Shown here piece after piece: positions 8,515 through 16,319 of a DNA stretch of 64,000 nt; the first letter of the stretch is position 1, and each line of letters starts with the position of its first letter. A program made the position numbers and the translations under genes. Source of the stretch: an uncultured Gammaproteobacteria bacterium (GTDB lineage Bacteria; Pseudomonadota; Gammaproteobacteria; HK1); the NCBI GenBank assembly GCA_958295835.1, contig OY282378.1, positions 3,683,694-3,747,693 on the forward strand. Reading direction: 5' to 3'. A model generated the notes under the pieces. That model saw only the letters and a program-made list of their open reading frames with translations. It was not told where the DNA came from and ran no database searches.

Positions 8515-8561
8515 GATTCGTAATCAGTAGGTCGGTGGTTCGAGTCCACTCACCGGCACCA
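8515..8561 (+). other. attR: 3' part of tRNA-Thr(CGT)
   Basis: From GATTCGTAATCAG through the TTCGAGT T-loop to CACCGGC and CCA this is the 3' portion of a tRNA-Thr with anticodon CGT: 3' part of the anticodon arm, variable loop, T arm, acceptor 3' strand. The matching 5' acceptor strand GCCGGTG is absent from the 40 bases upstream, so it is not an intact tRNA. It is the duplicated core left by integration of the element to its left. Confidence 0.88.
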
Positions 8562-8799
8562 ATGATTTCAGCGGGCGACGCGCTGACTCTCCCGGGCCGT
8601 GAGACCCTTGCATACCGCGTACTCGCCGCGTCGACAGGATTCGCATGGATTTCGGTTGCCTTCCGTTGATGCTCGCTTCAGCCATCGCGAAGGCCATCCA
8701 CCACGGCGACGGACGCGCCGCCACCAAGGCCGATCCCGATGGCGCGATCGCCGGCGAGATACACTCGGGGCCGGCGCCATCCGCGAAGGGAGCCGTCCC

Positions 8800-9951
8800 A
8801 TGCCCATGTCCCTCGAACACCTCAAGGTGCTGGACCTCACCATCCACCTCTCCGGCCCGTACTGCGCGATGATCCTTGCCGACCACGGCGCCGACGTGGT
8901 CAAGGTCGAGCGCCCGGAGGGCGGGGACGACATGCGCCGGACCCCGCCGTTCACGGGTGGCGAGAGCGCGCCGTTCATGCTGTGGAACCGGAACAAGCGC
9001 TCGGTGGCGCTCGACCTGAAATCCACTGCGGACCTCGCGACCTTCAAGGCGATGGCCACGGTCGCGGACGTCGTGGTCGAGAGCTTCAAGCCCGGCACCG
9101 CCCAGCGGCTCGGGATCGGCTACGAAGCCCTGTCGGTGCTCAATCCCCGGCTGGTCTACTGCTCGATCTCGGGGTTCGGCCAGACCGGCCCGTATGCTTC
9201 ACGCGGCGGCTTCGACCTCATTGCCGCGGGCATGTCCGGACTGATGAGCATCAACGGCCCCGCCGAAGGACCTCCGTTCCGCATCCCCATCCCGATCACC
9301 GACCTCGGGGCGGGGCTCAACGGCGCCATCGGCATCCTCACCGCTCTCGCCGCCCGCGAGCGGACAGGACTCGGTCAGCACGTCGACACCTCGTTGTTCG
9401 AGTCCGGGCTCTCGCTGGGCGTCTACGAGGCGGCCGGGGTCTTCGCGAACGGCGAAGTTCCCGAACGGCTCGGGCAGGGGCATCGCGGCAGCGCCCCGTA
9501 CCAGCTCTTCCCCACCGCCGACGGTTACATGAACATCGGCTGTGCGAACGACCGCTTCTGGGAGCTGACCTGCGAGGTGCTCGGCTGCCCCCACCTCACC
9601 GGGGATGCGCGCTTCGCGTCCAAGCCGGATCGCGTCCGAAACATCACCGCGCTGGTCGAGGCGCTGACCCCGTACTTCGAGCGCGAGACCACCGCGTACT
9701 GGTGCGAGAAGCTCGAAGCGGCGGGGGTCCCGGCGGGGCCGGTGATGAACCACGTCGACGCGCTCTCCGACCCCCACTGCCTCGCCCGCGGCATGGTTCA
9801 GGAGATCGAGCACCCGGCCGCGGGGCGTTCGAAGACCCTGGGAATCCCGGTCAAGCTGTCGCGGACCGGGGGCGCGATCCGCCGCCCCGCTCCGATACTG
9901 GGCGAGCATACCGGCGAAGTGATCTCGGAGTGGCTCGGGAGCTGTGGCTAG
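8800..9951 (+). CDS. Class III (CaiB/BaiF-type) acyl-CoA transferase
   Basis: 383 aa from the ATG at 8800, with GAAGGGA 10 bp upstream. The family III hallmarks are present: the N-terminal LKVLDLT..LSGPYCAMILADHGADVVKVE, the KSVALDLKS-like segment (RSVALDLKS) and the catalytic Asp in GQHVDTSLFES. Enzymes of this family move CoA between carboxylic acids (formyl-, carnitinyl-, mesaconyl-type substrates) in the cytoplasm. The exact substrate is not readable. It is followed closely by a cupin gene and lies beside a Liv-type transporter, suggesting uptake and CoA activation of an organic acid. This is the first host gene after the integration site. Confidence 0.88.
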   Translation: MPMSLEHLKVLDLTIHLSGPYCAMILADHGADVVKVERPEGGDDMRRTPPFTGGESAPFMLWNRNKRSVALDLKSTADLATFKAMATVADVVVESFKPGTAQRLGIGYEALSVLNPRLVYCSISGFGQTGPYASRGGFDLIAAGMSGLMSINGPAEGPPFRIPIPITDLGAGLNGAIGILTALAARERTGLGQHVDTSLFESGLSLGVYEAAGVFANGEVPERLGQGHRGSAPYQLFPTADGYMNIGCANDRFWELTCEVLGCPHLTGDARFASKPDRVRNITALVEALTPYFERETTAYWCEKLEAAGVPAGPVMNHVDALSDPHCLARGMVQEIEHPAAGRSKTLGIPVKLSRTGGAIRRPAPILGEHTGEVISEWLGSCG

Positions 9952-9969
9952 CATCGAGCCGTGTGACGA

Positions 9970-10538
9970 AGGATGATTCACCAACCGGCTTTTGATTCCA
10001 GCGACACCGGATCAGGGAGATCGTCAATGAAAGTCAACAAGGAACACAGCGAATTCCACGCCCTCGACATGGACGAGGGATGGCACGTGCCGCCCGGCTA
10101 CCCGGAGGGCATCGAGCAGAAGATCCTGGCCGGCTCGATCGACGAGGAAAACAGGGAGGGCAGTCGCACCCGGCTGCTCAGGTTCGCGCCGGGCGTCTTC
10201 ACGACCCAGCCCTTCATCCACGACCACTGGGAAGAGGTCTACCTGATCGCCGGAGACCTCACGGTGGGCAACGACGCGAACGGCGACGGCGGCGAATCCT
10301 TCGCCCCGAACACCTACGCCTGCCGGCCCCCGGGCGTCTACCACGGCCCGTTCAAGTCGGAGCGCGGATGCGTGTTGCTCGAGATCCACTACTACGATCA
10401 GACATCGGTGGATTGACCTGCCCCGGCCTCGACACACGGTAGCTTGACGGGTTCATCCATATCAGTCTGCCCGTGAATTCTCGATCAAGGTGGCGGTGGA
10501 TGATTCGCCGACCGGCTTTCGATTCCGGAAACGCCGGA
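9970..10538 (+). repeat. Two copies of a short direct repeat flanking the cupin gene
   Basis: GGATGATTCACCAACCGGC (from about 9971) and GGATGATTCGCCGACCGGC (from about 10497), each continuing with TTT[T/C]GATTCC and a loosely matching tail, are direct repeats of roughly 35-40 bp with a handful of differences. The first copy ends just before the Shine-Dalgarno of the cupin gene; the second follows the gene. They could be remnants of a duplicated leader or a small dispersed repeat. Confidence 0.5.
10027..10416 (+). CDS. Cupin-domain protein
   Basis: 129 aa from the ATG at 10027 (CAGGGAGA 7-14 bp upstream). The double-stranded beta-helix metal site is recognisable: HDHWEEVYLIAGDL (His, His, Glu) and RPPGVYHGPF further on for the second His. 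Similar small cupins act on acetylacetone-like or oxalate-like compounds or bind ligands. It lies 75 bp after the CoA-transferase gene in the same direction and may be co-transcribed. The substrate is unknown. Confidence 0.75.
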   Translation: MKVNKEHSEFHALDMDEGWHVPPGYPEGIEQKILAGSIDEENREGSRTRLLRFAPGVFTTQPFIHDHWEEVYLIAGDLTVGNDANGDGGESFAPNTYACRPPGVYHGPFKSERGCVLLEIHYYDQTSVD

Positions 10539-10660
10539 CCCCCTTCGGAGCGCCGCTCCCGGGCTGGGGACCACCCCCTGGTTCCGGCTCCGCCCGATCG
10601 GGAACATCGGCGGGGAAGGGGGGTCGATGTCCCCTCCTGCCCCGCCGCCTGGCGCCGTCC

Positions 10661-11839
10661 TCAGCCCTGGACCTGCTGGATCCCGAGAAGCCGCCACTTG
10701 CCGTCGTCGATCTCGAGGACGTAGACCGGCTTCAGGGCGTCACCGTCCGGTCCGAAGGAGATGGAGCCTTCGAGGGCGGGAAAGTCCTTCATGGCGGCGA
10801 GCCGGTCCCGGATGGCCGCCCGCTCGGCCTCCAGCTTGTCCGGGTCGCCGGTCACGCCGGCCTGTTCCATGGCGTGGGCGAAGAACAGGACGATGTCGTA
10901 GGTGGCCGCGTCGAACTGCGCCGGCAACGCCCGCTCACCCTCCGCTTTCGCACGCCTGGCGAATTCCGCCGTGAACGCCCGGGTGCGGTCGTCGAGATCG
11001 GCGAAAAAGGCCGTCGGCAGGGTGGTCCCGTTGCCCGGCTCGCCCATGCGCTCCGGCAGATCCGGCGCCGCGATCGTGGACCCGGCAATGAGACGGCCCT
11101 CGTGGCCCTGCCGGCGCATCTCCGTGACGAGCTTGATCGCCTGCTCCGGCGGCGCGCCCACCGCGACGACGTCGGTCGGCGACGAGGTGAGCTGCGAGAC
11201 CTGGGGCGAGAGGTCGAACGCGGACAGCTTGAAGGTCACGACGTTCTCCACGGAAACATCCATTTTTTCGAAGATCGCGGGAAAGATCCTCGTGCCCATG
11301 AGCTTCGAGATGGTGTCGTCCGTGGCGTGGGCGATGGCGGCGTTGCGGACCGGGATGCCTTTCTGTTTCATGGTCTTCATGGCCTGGGCGAACATGTACC
11401 CTTCGTTCGACGTATTGCGGAAGGCGAACTTGAACGGCTTGGCCAGGCCCGGAGCCGAGGAAGCCATCGACATGGTGACGATCTTCAGCCGCTCGGCGAT
11501 CGGGAACGCGACGCGCGCCTCCGAGGAGCTGAACGGCCCGATGATCGCCAGCACCTTCTCGTCCTTCTCGAGGGTGCGCACGCCGACGACCGCCTGCTCC
11601 GGCTTTCCGGAGGAGTCGAAGGTCTCGATCCGGACCATCCTGCCGTTGATGCCGCCTCTGGCGTTGATCTCGTCGACCGCGATCTGCGCGGCGATCTCGT
11701 TGGTTTTCGAGAGGCTCACGAACGGACCGGTCTTCGCGGCGATGTAGCCCAGGACCAGATCCTGCGCCGCCACGGGCGCGGTGAAGCCGAGGCCGAGCGC
11801 CGCCGTCATGGCAGTGGCGATGAATCCGTGGAATTTCAT
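10661..11839 (-). CDS. Liv-type ABC transporter substrate-binding protein
   Basis: 392 aa with a clear signal peptide (MKFHGFIATAMTAALGLGF, cleavage near VAAQD). Mature start DLVLGYIAAKTGPF and the segment INARGGINGRMVRIE identify a periplasmic binding protein of the LivK/J (Peripla_BP_6) family. These deliver branched-chain amino acids, amides, urea or aromatic acids to the membrane complex. It lies 117 bp upstream of livF in transcript order, but the gene order is H-M-G-F-K with the binding protein last. The neighbouring CoA-transferase hints at an organic-acid rather than amino-acid ligand (inference). Confidence 0.88.
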   Translation of the reverse strand: MKFHGFIATAMTAALGLGFTAPVAAQDLVLGYIAAKTGPFVSLSKTNEIAAQIAVDEINARGGINGRMVRIETFDSSGKPEQAVVGVRTLEKDEKVLAIIGPFSSSEARVAFPIAERLKIVTMSMASSAPGLAKPFKFAFRNTSNEGYMFAQAMKTMKQKGIPVRNAAIAHATDDTISKLMGTRIFPAIFEKMDVSVENVVTFKLSAFDLSPQVSQLTSSPTDVVAVGAPPEQAIKLVTEMRRQGHEGRLIAGSTIAAPDLPERMGEPGNGTTLPTAFFADLDDRTRAFTAEFARRAKAEGERALPAQFDAATYDIVLFFAHAMEQAGVTGDPDKLEAERAAIRDRLAAMKDFPALEGSISFGPDGDALKPVYVLEIDDGKWRLLGIQQVQG

Positions 11840-11956
11840 GACTTGCCTCCTTCGTTCCGATTGGTGAACTTGAACATCGACGGTTGATGAACGTGGACGT
11901 CGGCGGTCGGTGAACGTGAGCGTCAGCGCCGGCCGCAGGGGGCCGGCTGCCCGTCC

Positions 11957-12682
11957 TCAGCCCGCGCCGTCCTGACCGAGGTAGGCTTCCTCGATCTTCC
12001 CTCCTTCGTGAAGCTGCTCGGGAGTTCCCTCGGCGACACAGCGGCCAAGCTCCAGCACGTATGCGCGGTGCGCGATTTGCAACGCCTTGCGCGTGTTCTG
12101 CTCGACCAGCAGGATGCCGAGCCCGTCGTCGTTGAGCCGGCGGAGCAATTCGAACAGCTCGCCGACGAGCTTCGGGCTCAGGCCCAATGAAGGCTCGTCC
12201 AGCATCAGCAGGGTCGGTCTGGCCATCAGGGCGCGGCCGATGGCGAGCATCTGCTGCTCGCCGCCCGACAGCGTCGAGGCGGACATGGCGCGGCGCCGAT
12301 CCAGGTTCGAGAACCGCGCGTAGATCGCTTCGAGATCGTCGTCGAGATCGGCGGTATCCCTGCGGTTGTAGGCGCCCAGGCGCAGGTTTTCGTCCACGGT
12401 GAGGCTGACCAGTATCTGTCGGCCTTCCGGCACCAGGGCGAGGCCGCCGGCGATCCTGGTAGACGTCGAGCGCGGCGGCAGCTTCCGGCCGGCGAAACGC
12501 ACCTCGCCGCCGCGGGGAGCCACGAGGCCGTAGATCGACTTGAGCAGCGAGGACTTTCCGGCGCCGTTCGCGCCGAGCACCGCGACGACCTCGCCCTCGG
12601 CCACGGAGATCGAAACGCCCTTGACGGCCTCGATGCGGCCGTAGGCCACTTCGAGATCCTGCGTTTCCAGCAATGCCTCCAT
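11957..12682 (-). CDS. livF: ABC transporter ATPase, LivF type
   Basis: 241 aa from the ATG at 12682, preceded by GGGAGGCAAG. Walker A GANGAGKSS, signature LSGGEQQ, Walker B LLMLDEPSLGLSP and the switch His region (LLVEQN) are intact. LivF-type subunits power Liv importers as heterodimer partners of LivG. It belongs to the livHMGF transporter operon. Between it and livG lie 142 bp that contain a degenerate copy of the livG 3' end. Confidence 0.92.
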   Translation of the reverse strand: MEALLETQDLEVAYGRIEAVKGVSISVAEGEVVAVLGANGAGKSSLLKSIYGLVAPRGGEVRFAGRKLPPRSTSTRIAGGLALVPEGRQILVSLTVDENLRLGAYNRRDTADLDDDLEAIYARFSNLDRRRAMSASTLSGGEQQMLAIGRALMARPTLLMLDEPSLGLSPKLVGELFELLRRLNDDGLGILLVEQNTRKALQIAHRAYVLELGRCVAEGTPEQLHEGGKIEEAYLGQDGAG

Positions 12683-12710
12683 CTTGCCTCCCGCCCGCAC
12701 TCTCACCCGG

Positions 12711-12890
12711 TGTCCGAACCCGGACAGGTTTCGATGCCCCGAGGCTCCCGGCGGACCTCCGTGCAGGCCACCTCGGGATACTGCGCTTTCGGCAACGTCT
12801 CCACCTTTCCTCCCACCTTCCCCCTCACTCGGCGTCCGAGCCCAGGTAGGCTTCGACGACCTGAGGCTCCCGGCGGACCTCCGCGGGCGT
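12711..12890. repeat. Partial duplication of the livG 3' end
   Basis: The last about 60 bp of livG (12830-12890; protein ending EPQVVEAYLGSDAE) recur, diverged, at about 12711-12772 with an offset of 122 bp. Both contain GAGGCTCCCGGCGGACCTCC. The outer copy would read EPRGIETCPGSDTG followed by a stop, so it is a decayed remnant of an old tandem duplication. Confidence 0.7.
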
Positions 12891-13634
12891 CCCCTCGGCG
12901 ATCTTCTCCCCGAAGTCGAGCACCACGACGTGCTCGCACAGCGCCCCGACGAACTGCATGTCGTGCTCGACGACGACGATCGTCTTGCCCTCGTCGGCGA
13001 TGCTCCGCAGCCGCTCCTTCAGCGCCTCGGTCTCCTGCGGGTTGAGGCCGGCGGCCGGCTCGTCGAGCAGCAGCACGTCCGCCCCCCCGAGCAACGCGCG
13101 GGCGATTTCGATCTGCTTCTGCACGCCATAGGGAAGGTCGTTCACCTGGCTGCCGGCAAACTCCGCCAGTCCGGCCCGCTCCAGCGCGTCCGTCGCCTCC
13201 CGTGCCCAGCGGGACCCCCGGGCGGAGCGCACGGGATACAGGACCTCGGCCAGCTTGAAGATGCGGGGCGTCTGCCCGATCAGGACGTTCTCCAGAACCG
13301 TGAGGTGCGAGACGAGCCGGATGTTCTGGAAGCTCCGCGACACCCCGCGGCGCATCCGCAGGCGGGACGGAACGTCGGTCAGGTCCTCCCCGTTGACGTG
13401 GATCCGCCCGGCCGTGACCGGATACACGCCGCTGATCAGGTTGAAGACGGTGGACTTGCCCGCGCCGTTGGGTCCGATCAGCGCCGTGCGCTGGCCGCGC
13501 GCCACGTCGAACGACAGATCCCGGATGACCTCCAGTCCGCCGAAGGACTTGGACACCCCGTCCAGGCGCAGGACGGGGGCGTCAGCCACGGCGTCGTCCC
13601 CTGCCGTCGCCCGTGCGTTGCGCCGCTTGTTCAC
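12825..13634 (-). CDS. livG: ABC transporter ATPase, LivG type
   Basis: Up to 269 aa. Walker A GPNGAGKST, the LivG-type signature region LPYGVQKQIEIARALL, Walker B LLLLDEPAAGLNP and a C-terminal EVVEAYLG-like tail (VVEAYLGSDAE) are present. The start is uncertain: GTG at 13634 or GTG at 13589 (VADAPVLRLDG). An upstream ATG (about 13738) that overlaps the livM stop now leads into a short dead frame because a 73-bp duplication shifted the frame. The enzyme core is intact, so the gene is likely still functional with a new start. Confidence 0.88.
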   Translation of the reverse strand: MNKRRNARATAGDDAVADAPVLRLDGVSKSFGGLEVIRDLSFDVARGQRTALIGPNGAGKSTVFNLISGVYPVTAGRIHVNGEDLTDVPSRLRMRRGVSRSFQNIRLVSHLTVLENVLIGQTPRIFKLAEVLYPVRSARGSRWAREATDALERAGLAEFAGSQVNDLPYGVQKQIEIARALLGGADVLLLDEPAAGLNPQETEALKERLRSIADEGKTIVVVEHDMQFVGALCEHVVVLDFGEKIAEGTPAEVRREPQVVEAYLGSDAE

Positions 13635-13736
13635 GGGGACGCAGGACGAGGGCGTCAGCCATCGGAGCGTCCTCTGCCGCCGCCCGTGCGTTGCGCCGCT
13701 CGTTCACGGAGATGTCGGACCGGCGCGTATCAGCCA
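13577..13736. repeat. 73-bp tandem duplication at the livM-livG junction
   Basis: The segment running from GGCGTCAGCCA through GCGTTGCGCCGC and on to TTCACGG is present twice with a period of exactly 73 bp (landmarks at 13581/13654 and 13615/13688). A third partial match lies at the livM stop (CAGCCA at 13731). Since 73 is not a multiple of three, the duplication separates the original livG start, which overlapped the livM stop, from the livG body. Confidence 0.8.
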
Positions 13737-14590
13737 TGGGATCGTCCTGCCAGCGCGCCGCCGCCGAAGAGACGCCTGACGGCGCGAAGCTCCCCGGCGG
13801 TGACCAGCCCCTGGGGGCGCAGGATCATCGTCGCGATGATCAGGACCGCGAAGATCGCGTAGCGCCACTCCTCGCTGCCGCGCAGCACCTCCGGCAGCAG
13901 GGTGAAGAAGAAGGCGCCGAGCAGCGGGCCGAACACGGTCTGGGTGCCGCCGAGGAGGACGAACAGGACCACGGAGATGCTGAACAGGATCGAATAGTTC
14001 TGGGGCTCGATGTAGCTGAAGTGGTGCCCGTACAGCCCTCCGCCGAGCCCCGCGAAGGCCGCGCCGATGGCGAAGGCGAGCGCCTGGTACCGGCGGACGT
14101 TGATGCCGAACAGGTCGGAGACGGCTTCGTCGTCGTGCACCGCCACCATGTTCAAACCGAACCGGGTGCGTTCGAGGAAGGCGGTGACCAGAAACACGGC
14201 GAAGGCGAAGACCGCGATGCCGCCGATGCCGAGATAGGCGAGCACCGGGTAGCCCGCCGCCCCGCCCACCACCTCGAGGTTGAGGAACAGGGATTGCAGC
14301 ACCTGGCCGAAGGCGAACGTGGCCAGGGCGAGGTAGATGCCTCTGGTCCGCAGCACCGGCACCGCGATGATGAGCGCGAGCACGAACGTCACCATCCCGG
14401 CCCCGATGCAGGCCAGCCAGGGCGATACGCCGTATTCGTTGCTGGCGTACGCGGAAACGTAGGCGCCGACGCCGACGAACCCGGCCACCCCCAGGTTGAG
14501 CTGGCCGGCCGCCAGCGGCCAGTAGACCGCGTAGGCGAAGATGACGTTCAGCAGGAGGATGACGAGAACGCCTTCGAGATAGCCGCTCAT
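13730..14590 (-). CDS. livM: ABC transporter permease, LivM type
   Basis: 286 aa, highly hydrophobic, with 8-9 membrane segments. The LivM-type motifs GQLNLGVAGFVGVGAY near the N-terminus and LFGINVRRYQALAFAIGAAFAGLGGGLYGH (as a region about residues 165-195) form the ATPase-coupling loop. It pairs with LivH to form the channel. It starts 1 bp after the livH stop, showing tight operon coupling. Confidence 0.92.
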   Translation of the reverse strand: MSGYLEGVLVILLLNVIFAYAVYWPLAAGQLNLGVAGFVGVGAYVSAYASNEYGVSPWLACIGAGMVTFVLALIIAVPVLRTRGIYLALATFAFGQVLQSLFLNLEVVGGAAGYPVLAYLGIGGIAVFAFAVFLVTAFLERTRFGLNMVAVHDDEAVSDLFGINVRRYQALAFAIGAAFAGLGGGLYGHHFSYIEPQNYSILFSISVVLFVLLGGTQTVFGPLLGAFFFTLLPEVLRGSEEWRYAIFAVLIIATMILRPQGLVTAGELRAVRRLFGGGALAGRSHG

Positions 14591-14591
14591 G

Positions 14592-15467
14592 TCAGAACTT
14601 CTCCCGGACGATCCCGGACGCGCCGAGCAGGCCGGTCGGCTTGAAGAACAGGATCACGAGCAGCAGGCCGTAGACGGAGAAGTCGACGAAATCGGCGTTG
14701 AAGAAATGGATGGACAGGACTTCCACCACGCCGATGAGCAGCCCGCCGAGCACGGAGCCCCAGACGTTGCCCATGCCCCCGATCACCATGGCCGAGATGC
14801 CCTTCAGCGCGACCTCCTCGCCCATGAAGGGGTGCACCTGCTGGTAGTTGAGCGCGAACAGCATGCCGCCGAGCGCGGCGAACAGGCCGCCGATGACGAA
14901 CACCATCGGCACCAGCCTCGCGACCACGACCCCCAGGATCTCCGCGGTGGAGGGGCTTTCCGCGATGGCGCGGAGCCCCCGCCCCATCTGCGTCTTCTGC
15001 AGCAGCATCCGAAGGCAGAAGACCAGGCCGATGGCCAGGACGAGGCTCACCAACTGCGGAATGCTGACGACCAGCGAGGCGAAGCGGATGTTCAGATCCG
15101 CGAACGGCAGCACCACGCGCTGCAAATCGGACCCCCACTGCACCAGCACCAGGTTCTCGAACAGGATCAGGAACCCCATGGAGCTGACCAGCGGCACGTA
15201 GTGGTCCGACGAGCGCATCCAGCTATAGGTGCACCGCTCCACCACGAGGGAAGCCACCGCCCCGACGGCGAGCGCGCCGAGGATGGCCAGCGGCCAGGGG
15301 AGGCCCATCTTCAGAAGCGCCCAGGTGAAGACGCCCGAGAGCATGAACACGCCGGGGATGCTGAAGTTCAGGAAGTTCAGGATCCCGATGGTCAGCGTGA
15401 ACGCGACCGCGACCAGGACGTAGATCCCACCCAGCATCAGCCCGTTGACGAGCTGTTGTTCCAGCAT
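14592..15467 (-). CDS. livH: ABC transporter permease, LivH type
   Basis: 291 aa integral membrane protein. It begins with the typical LivH opening LVNGLMLGGIYVLVAVAFTL and carries the coupling-helix region MGRGLRAIAESPSTAEILGV. It ends with a hydrophobic segment and LLGASGIVREKF. First gene of the minus-strand transporter operon; its promoter should lie in 15468-15560. Substrate class as for the rest of the Liv cluster. Confidence 0.92.
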   Translation of the reverse strand: MLEQQLVNGLMLGGIYVLVAVAFTLTIGILNFLNFSIPGVFMLSGVFTWALLKMGLPWPLAILGALAVGAVASLVVERCTYSWMRSSDHYVPLVSSMGFLILFENLVLVQWGSDLQRVVLPFADLNIRFASLVVSIPQLVSLVLAIGLVFCLRMLLQKTQMGRGLRAIAESPSTAEILGVVVARLVPMVFVIGGLFAALGGMLFALNYQQVHPFMGEEVALKGISAMVIGGMGNVWGSVLGGLLIGVVEVLSIHFFNADFVDFSVYGLLLVILFFKPTGLLGASGIVREKF

Positions 15468-15559
15468 GGCAGCCTCCGCCCTCGTCGCCCGCCTTTCCGA
15501 TGGCGAGAGTAGGGGAACGGGTCAGGTGAAACAACCGGCCGTGGTGCCGCGAATTCAGG

Positions 15560-15658
15560 GTTCTGTCGGGCGTAACGGATCAGGTGGTCGTCGAGATCGG
15601 GCGATCCGCAATCGAAGCTCTTGCGGTCGTGATGGAGGCGCCGGAGCACGTCGACCAC
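15560..15658 (-). pseudogene. N-terminal remnant of a GNAT toxin (TacT-like)
   Basis: From the ATG at 15658 about 30 residues resemble the start of TacT-type acetyltransferase toxins: LRRLHHDRKSFDCGSPDLDD followed by HLIRYARQ. After that the frame continues with unrelated Pro/Arg-rich sequence and stops. No acetyl-CoA-binding part and no adjacent DUF1778 antitoxin are visible, so this is a short relic of a toxin-antitoxin locus. The call rests on a 30-residue resemblance. The rest of the 15468-15758 gap holds nothing else I can identify. Confidence 0.45.
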
Positions 15659-15758
15659 GGTGCAGACGGGATCAATCGAAGGTGTTTCCCTACATGCTGC
15701 AGTACGAGTTCGAGGAGCGGCAAGCGACCCGCGCGGTTACGTCCGTCGCATCCCCCGC

Positions 15759-16319
15759 TCATCGTCCATCGTGCCGATAACCGGCCACCCGTTCGACCAG
15801 CCACTGCCAGGCTTCCCGCTCGCGGGGACCGGCGGTCTTCTCGATCGCGATGCGCAGGTACTCCATCTCGCGGTCGATCTTCTCCGGCGGCAGCAGGTGC
15901 AGGCGGCTGACGAGTATCGCAGCCTCGATCACCGCGGCTTGCGCGCGATTGAAGCCTTGAAACGCCGCGTGGGTCTCGCGCGCCAGCTCGCGACAGTAGA
16001 TGCGGGGGCGCAGATCGTCGTCGTCCCACCTGGCCACCTCCACCTCCACGTGGGCCAGCGCCTGCGCGAGCCGGACACCACGGACCGTCCCTGCCGGAAC
16101 CGTCGGCCAGCTCCTGCGCCCGGTATGGCGGCCGGCAAAGACGCGCACGTCGTCGGTGTAGTTGATGACCGCCTGGCCGCTGCGCCGGAGATTGTCGAGC
16201 GTCCTCGACGGGCGAAACGGAGCGATCAGATGGAGCCCGCCCTCCGTGCGTACCCCCATGGGGGCGATGTACGGCGCGCCGCCGGCCCCCAGCGTGGTGA
16301 TGACGGTCTCGCGGATCAT
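15759..16319 (-). CDS. DUF447-family protein
   Basis: 186 aa. It begins IRETVITTLGAGGAPYIAPMG and has a FMN-binding split-barrel-like N-terminal half (LHLIAPFRPSRTLDNLRRSGQAVINYTDD as a region), then a helical tail, as in DUF447 proteins. Members of this family are common in methanogens and in methylotrophs that use tetrahydromethanopterin. The exact reaction is unknown. It overlaps the downstream end of the dihydropteroate-synthase-like gene by 4 bp, so it is co-translated with it. Confidence 0.75.
   Translation of the reverse strand: MIRETVITTLGAGGAPYIAPMGVRTEGGLHLIAPFRPSRTLDNLRRSGQAVINYTDDVRVFAGRHTGRRSWPTVPAGTVRGVRLAQALAHVEVEVARWDDDDLRPRIYCRELARETHAAFQGFNRAQAAVIEAAILVSRLHLLPPEKIDREMEYLRIAIEKTAGPREREAWQWLVERVAGYRHDGR

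Larger units (their letters stand above)
1..8561. mobile_element. Right part of an element integrated in tRNA-Thr(CGT)
   Basis: All genes from 152 to 8337 are on the minus strand and form one phage- or satellite-like module: integrase nearest the attachment site, HTH protein, zinc-ribbon protein, primase, helicase-like ATPase, small unknown proteins, SSB and a PAPS-reductase-family protein. The right boundary is a 3' tRNA-Thr fragment ending at 8561. The + strand tRNA orientation implies that the rebuilt whole tRNA lies left of position 1. No capsid, tail, terminase, portal or conjugation gene is visible here, so prophage, phage satellite and mobilizable island all remain possible. The element is at least 8.5 kb. 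Confidence 0.8.

Noticed and set aside
8486..8561. A complete tRNA-Thr gene at the integration site
   Set aside because: The 5' acceptor strand GCCGGTG and D arm are missing; only the 3' portion is present.
13577..13736. livG as a pseudogene because of the 73-bp duplication
   Set aside because: All ATPase motifs downstream are intact and two alternative GTG starts are available.
15759..16319. Pyridoxamine-phosphate oxidase-type housekeeping flavoprotein
   Set aside because: The sequence and its operon with a methanopterin-type DHPS match DUF447 better.
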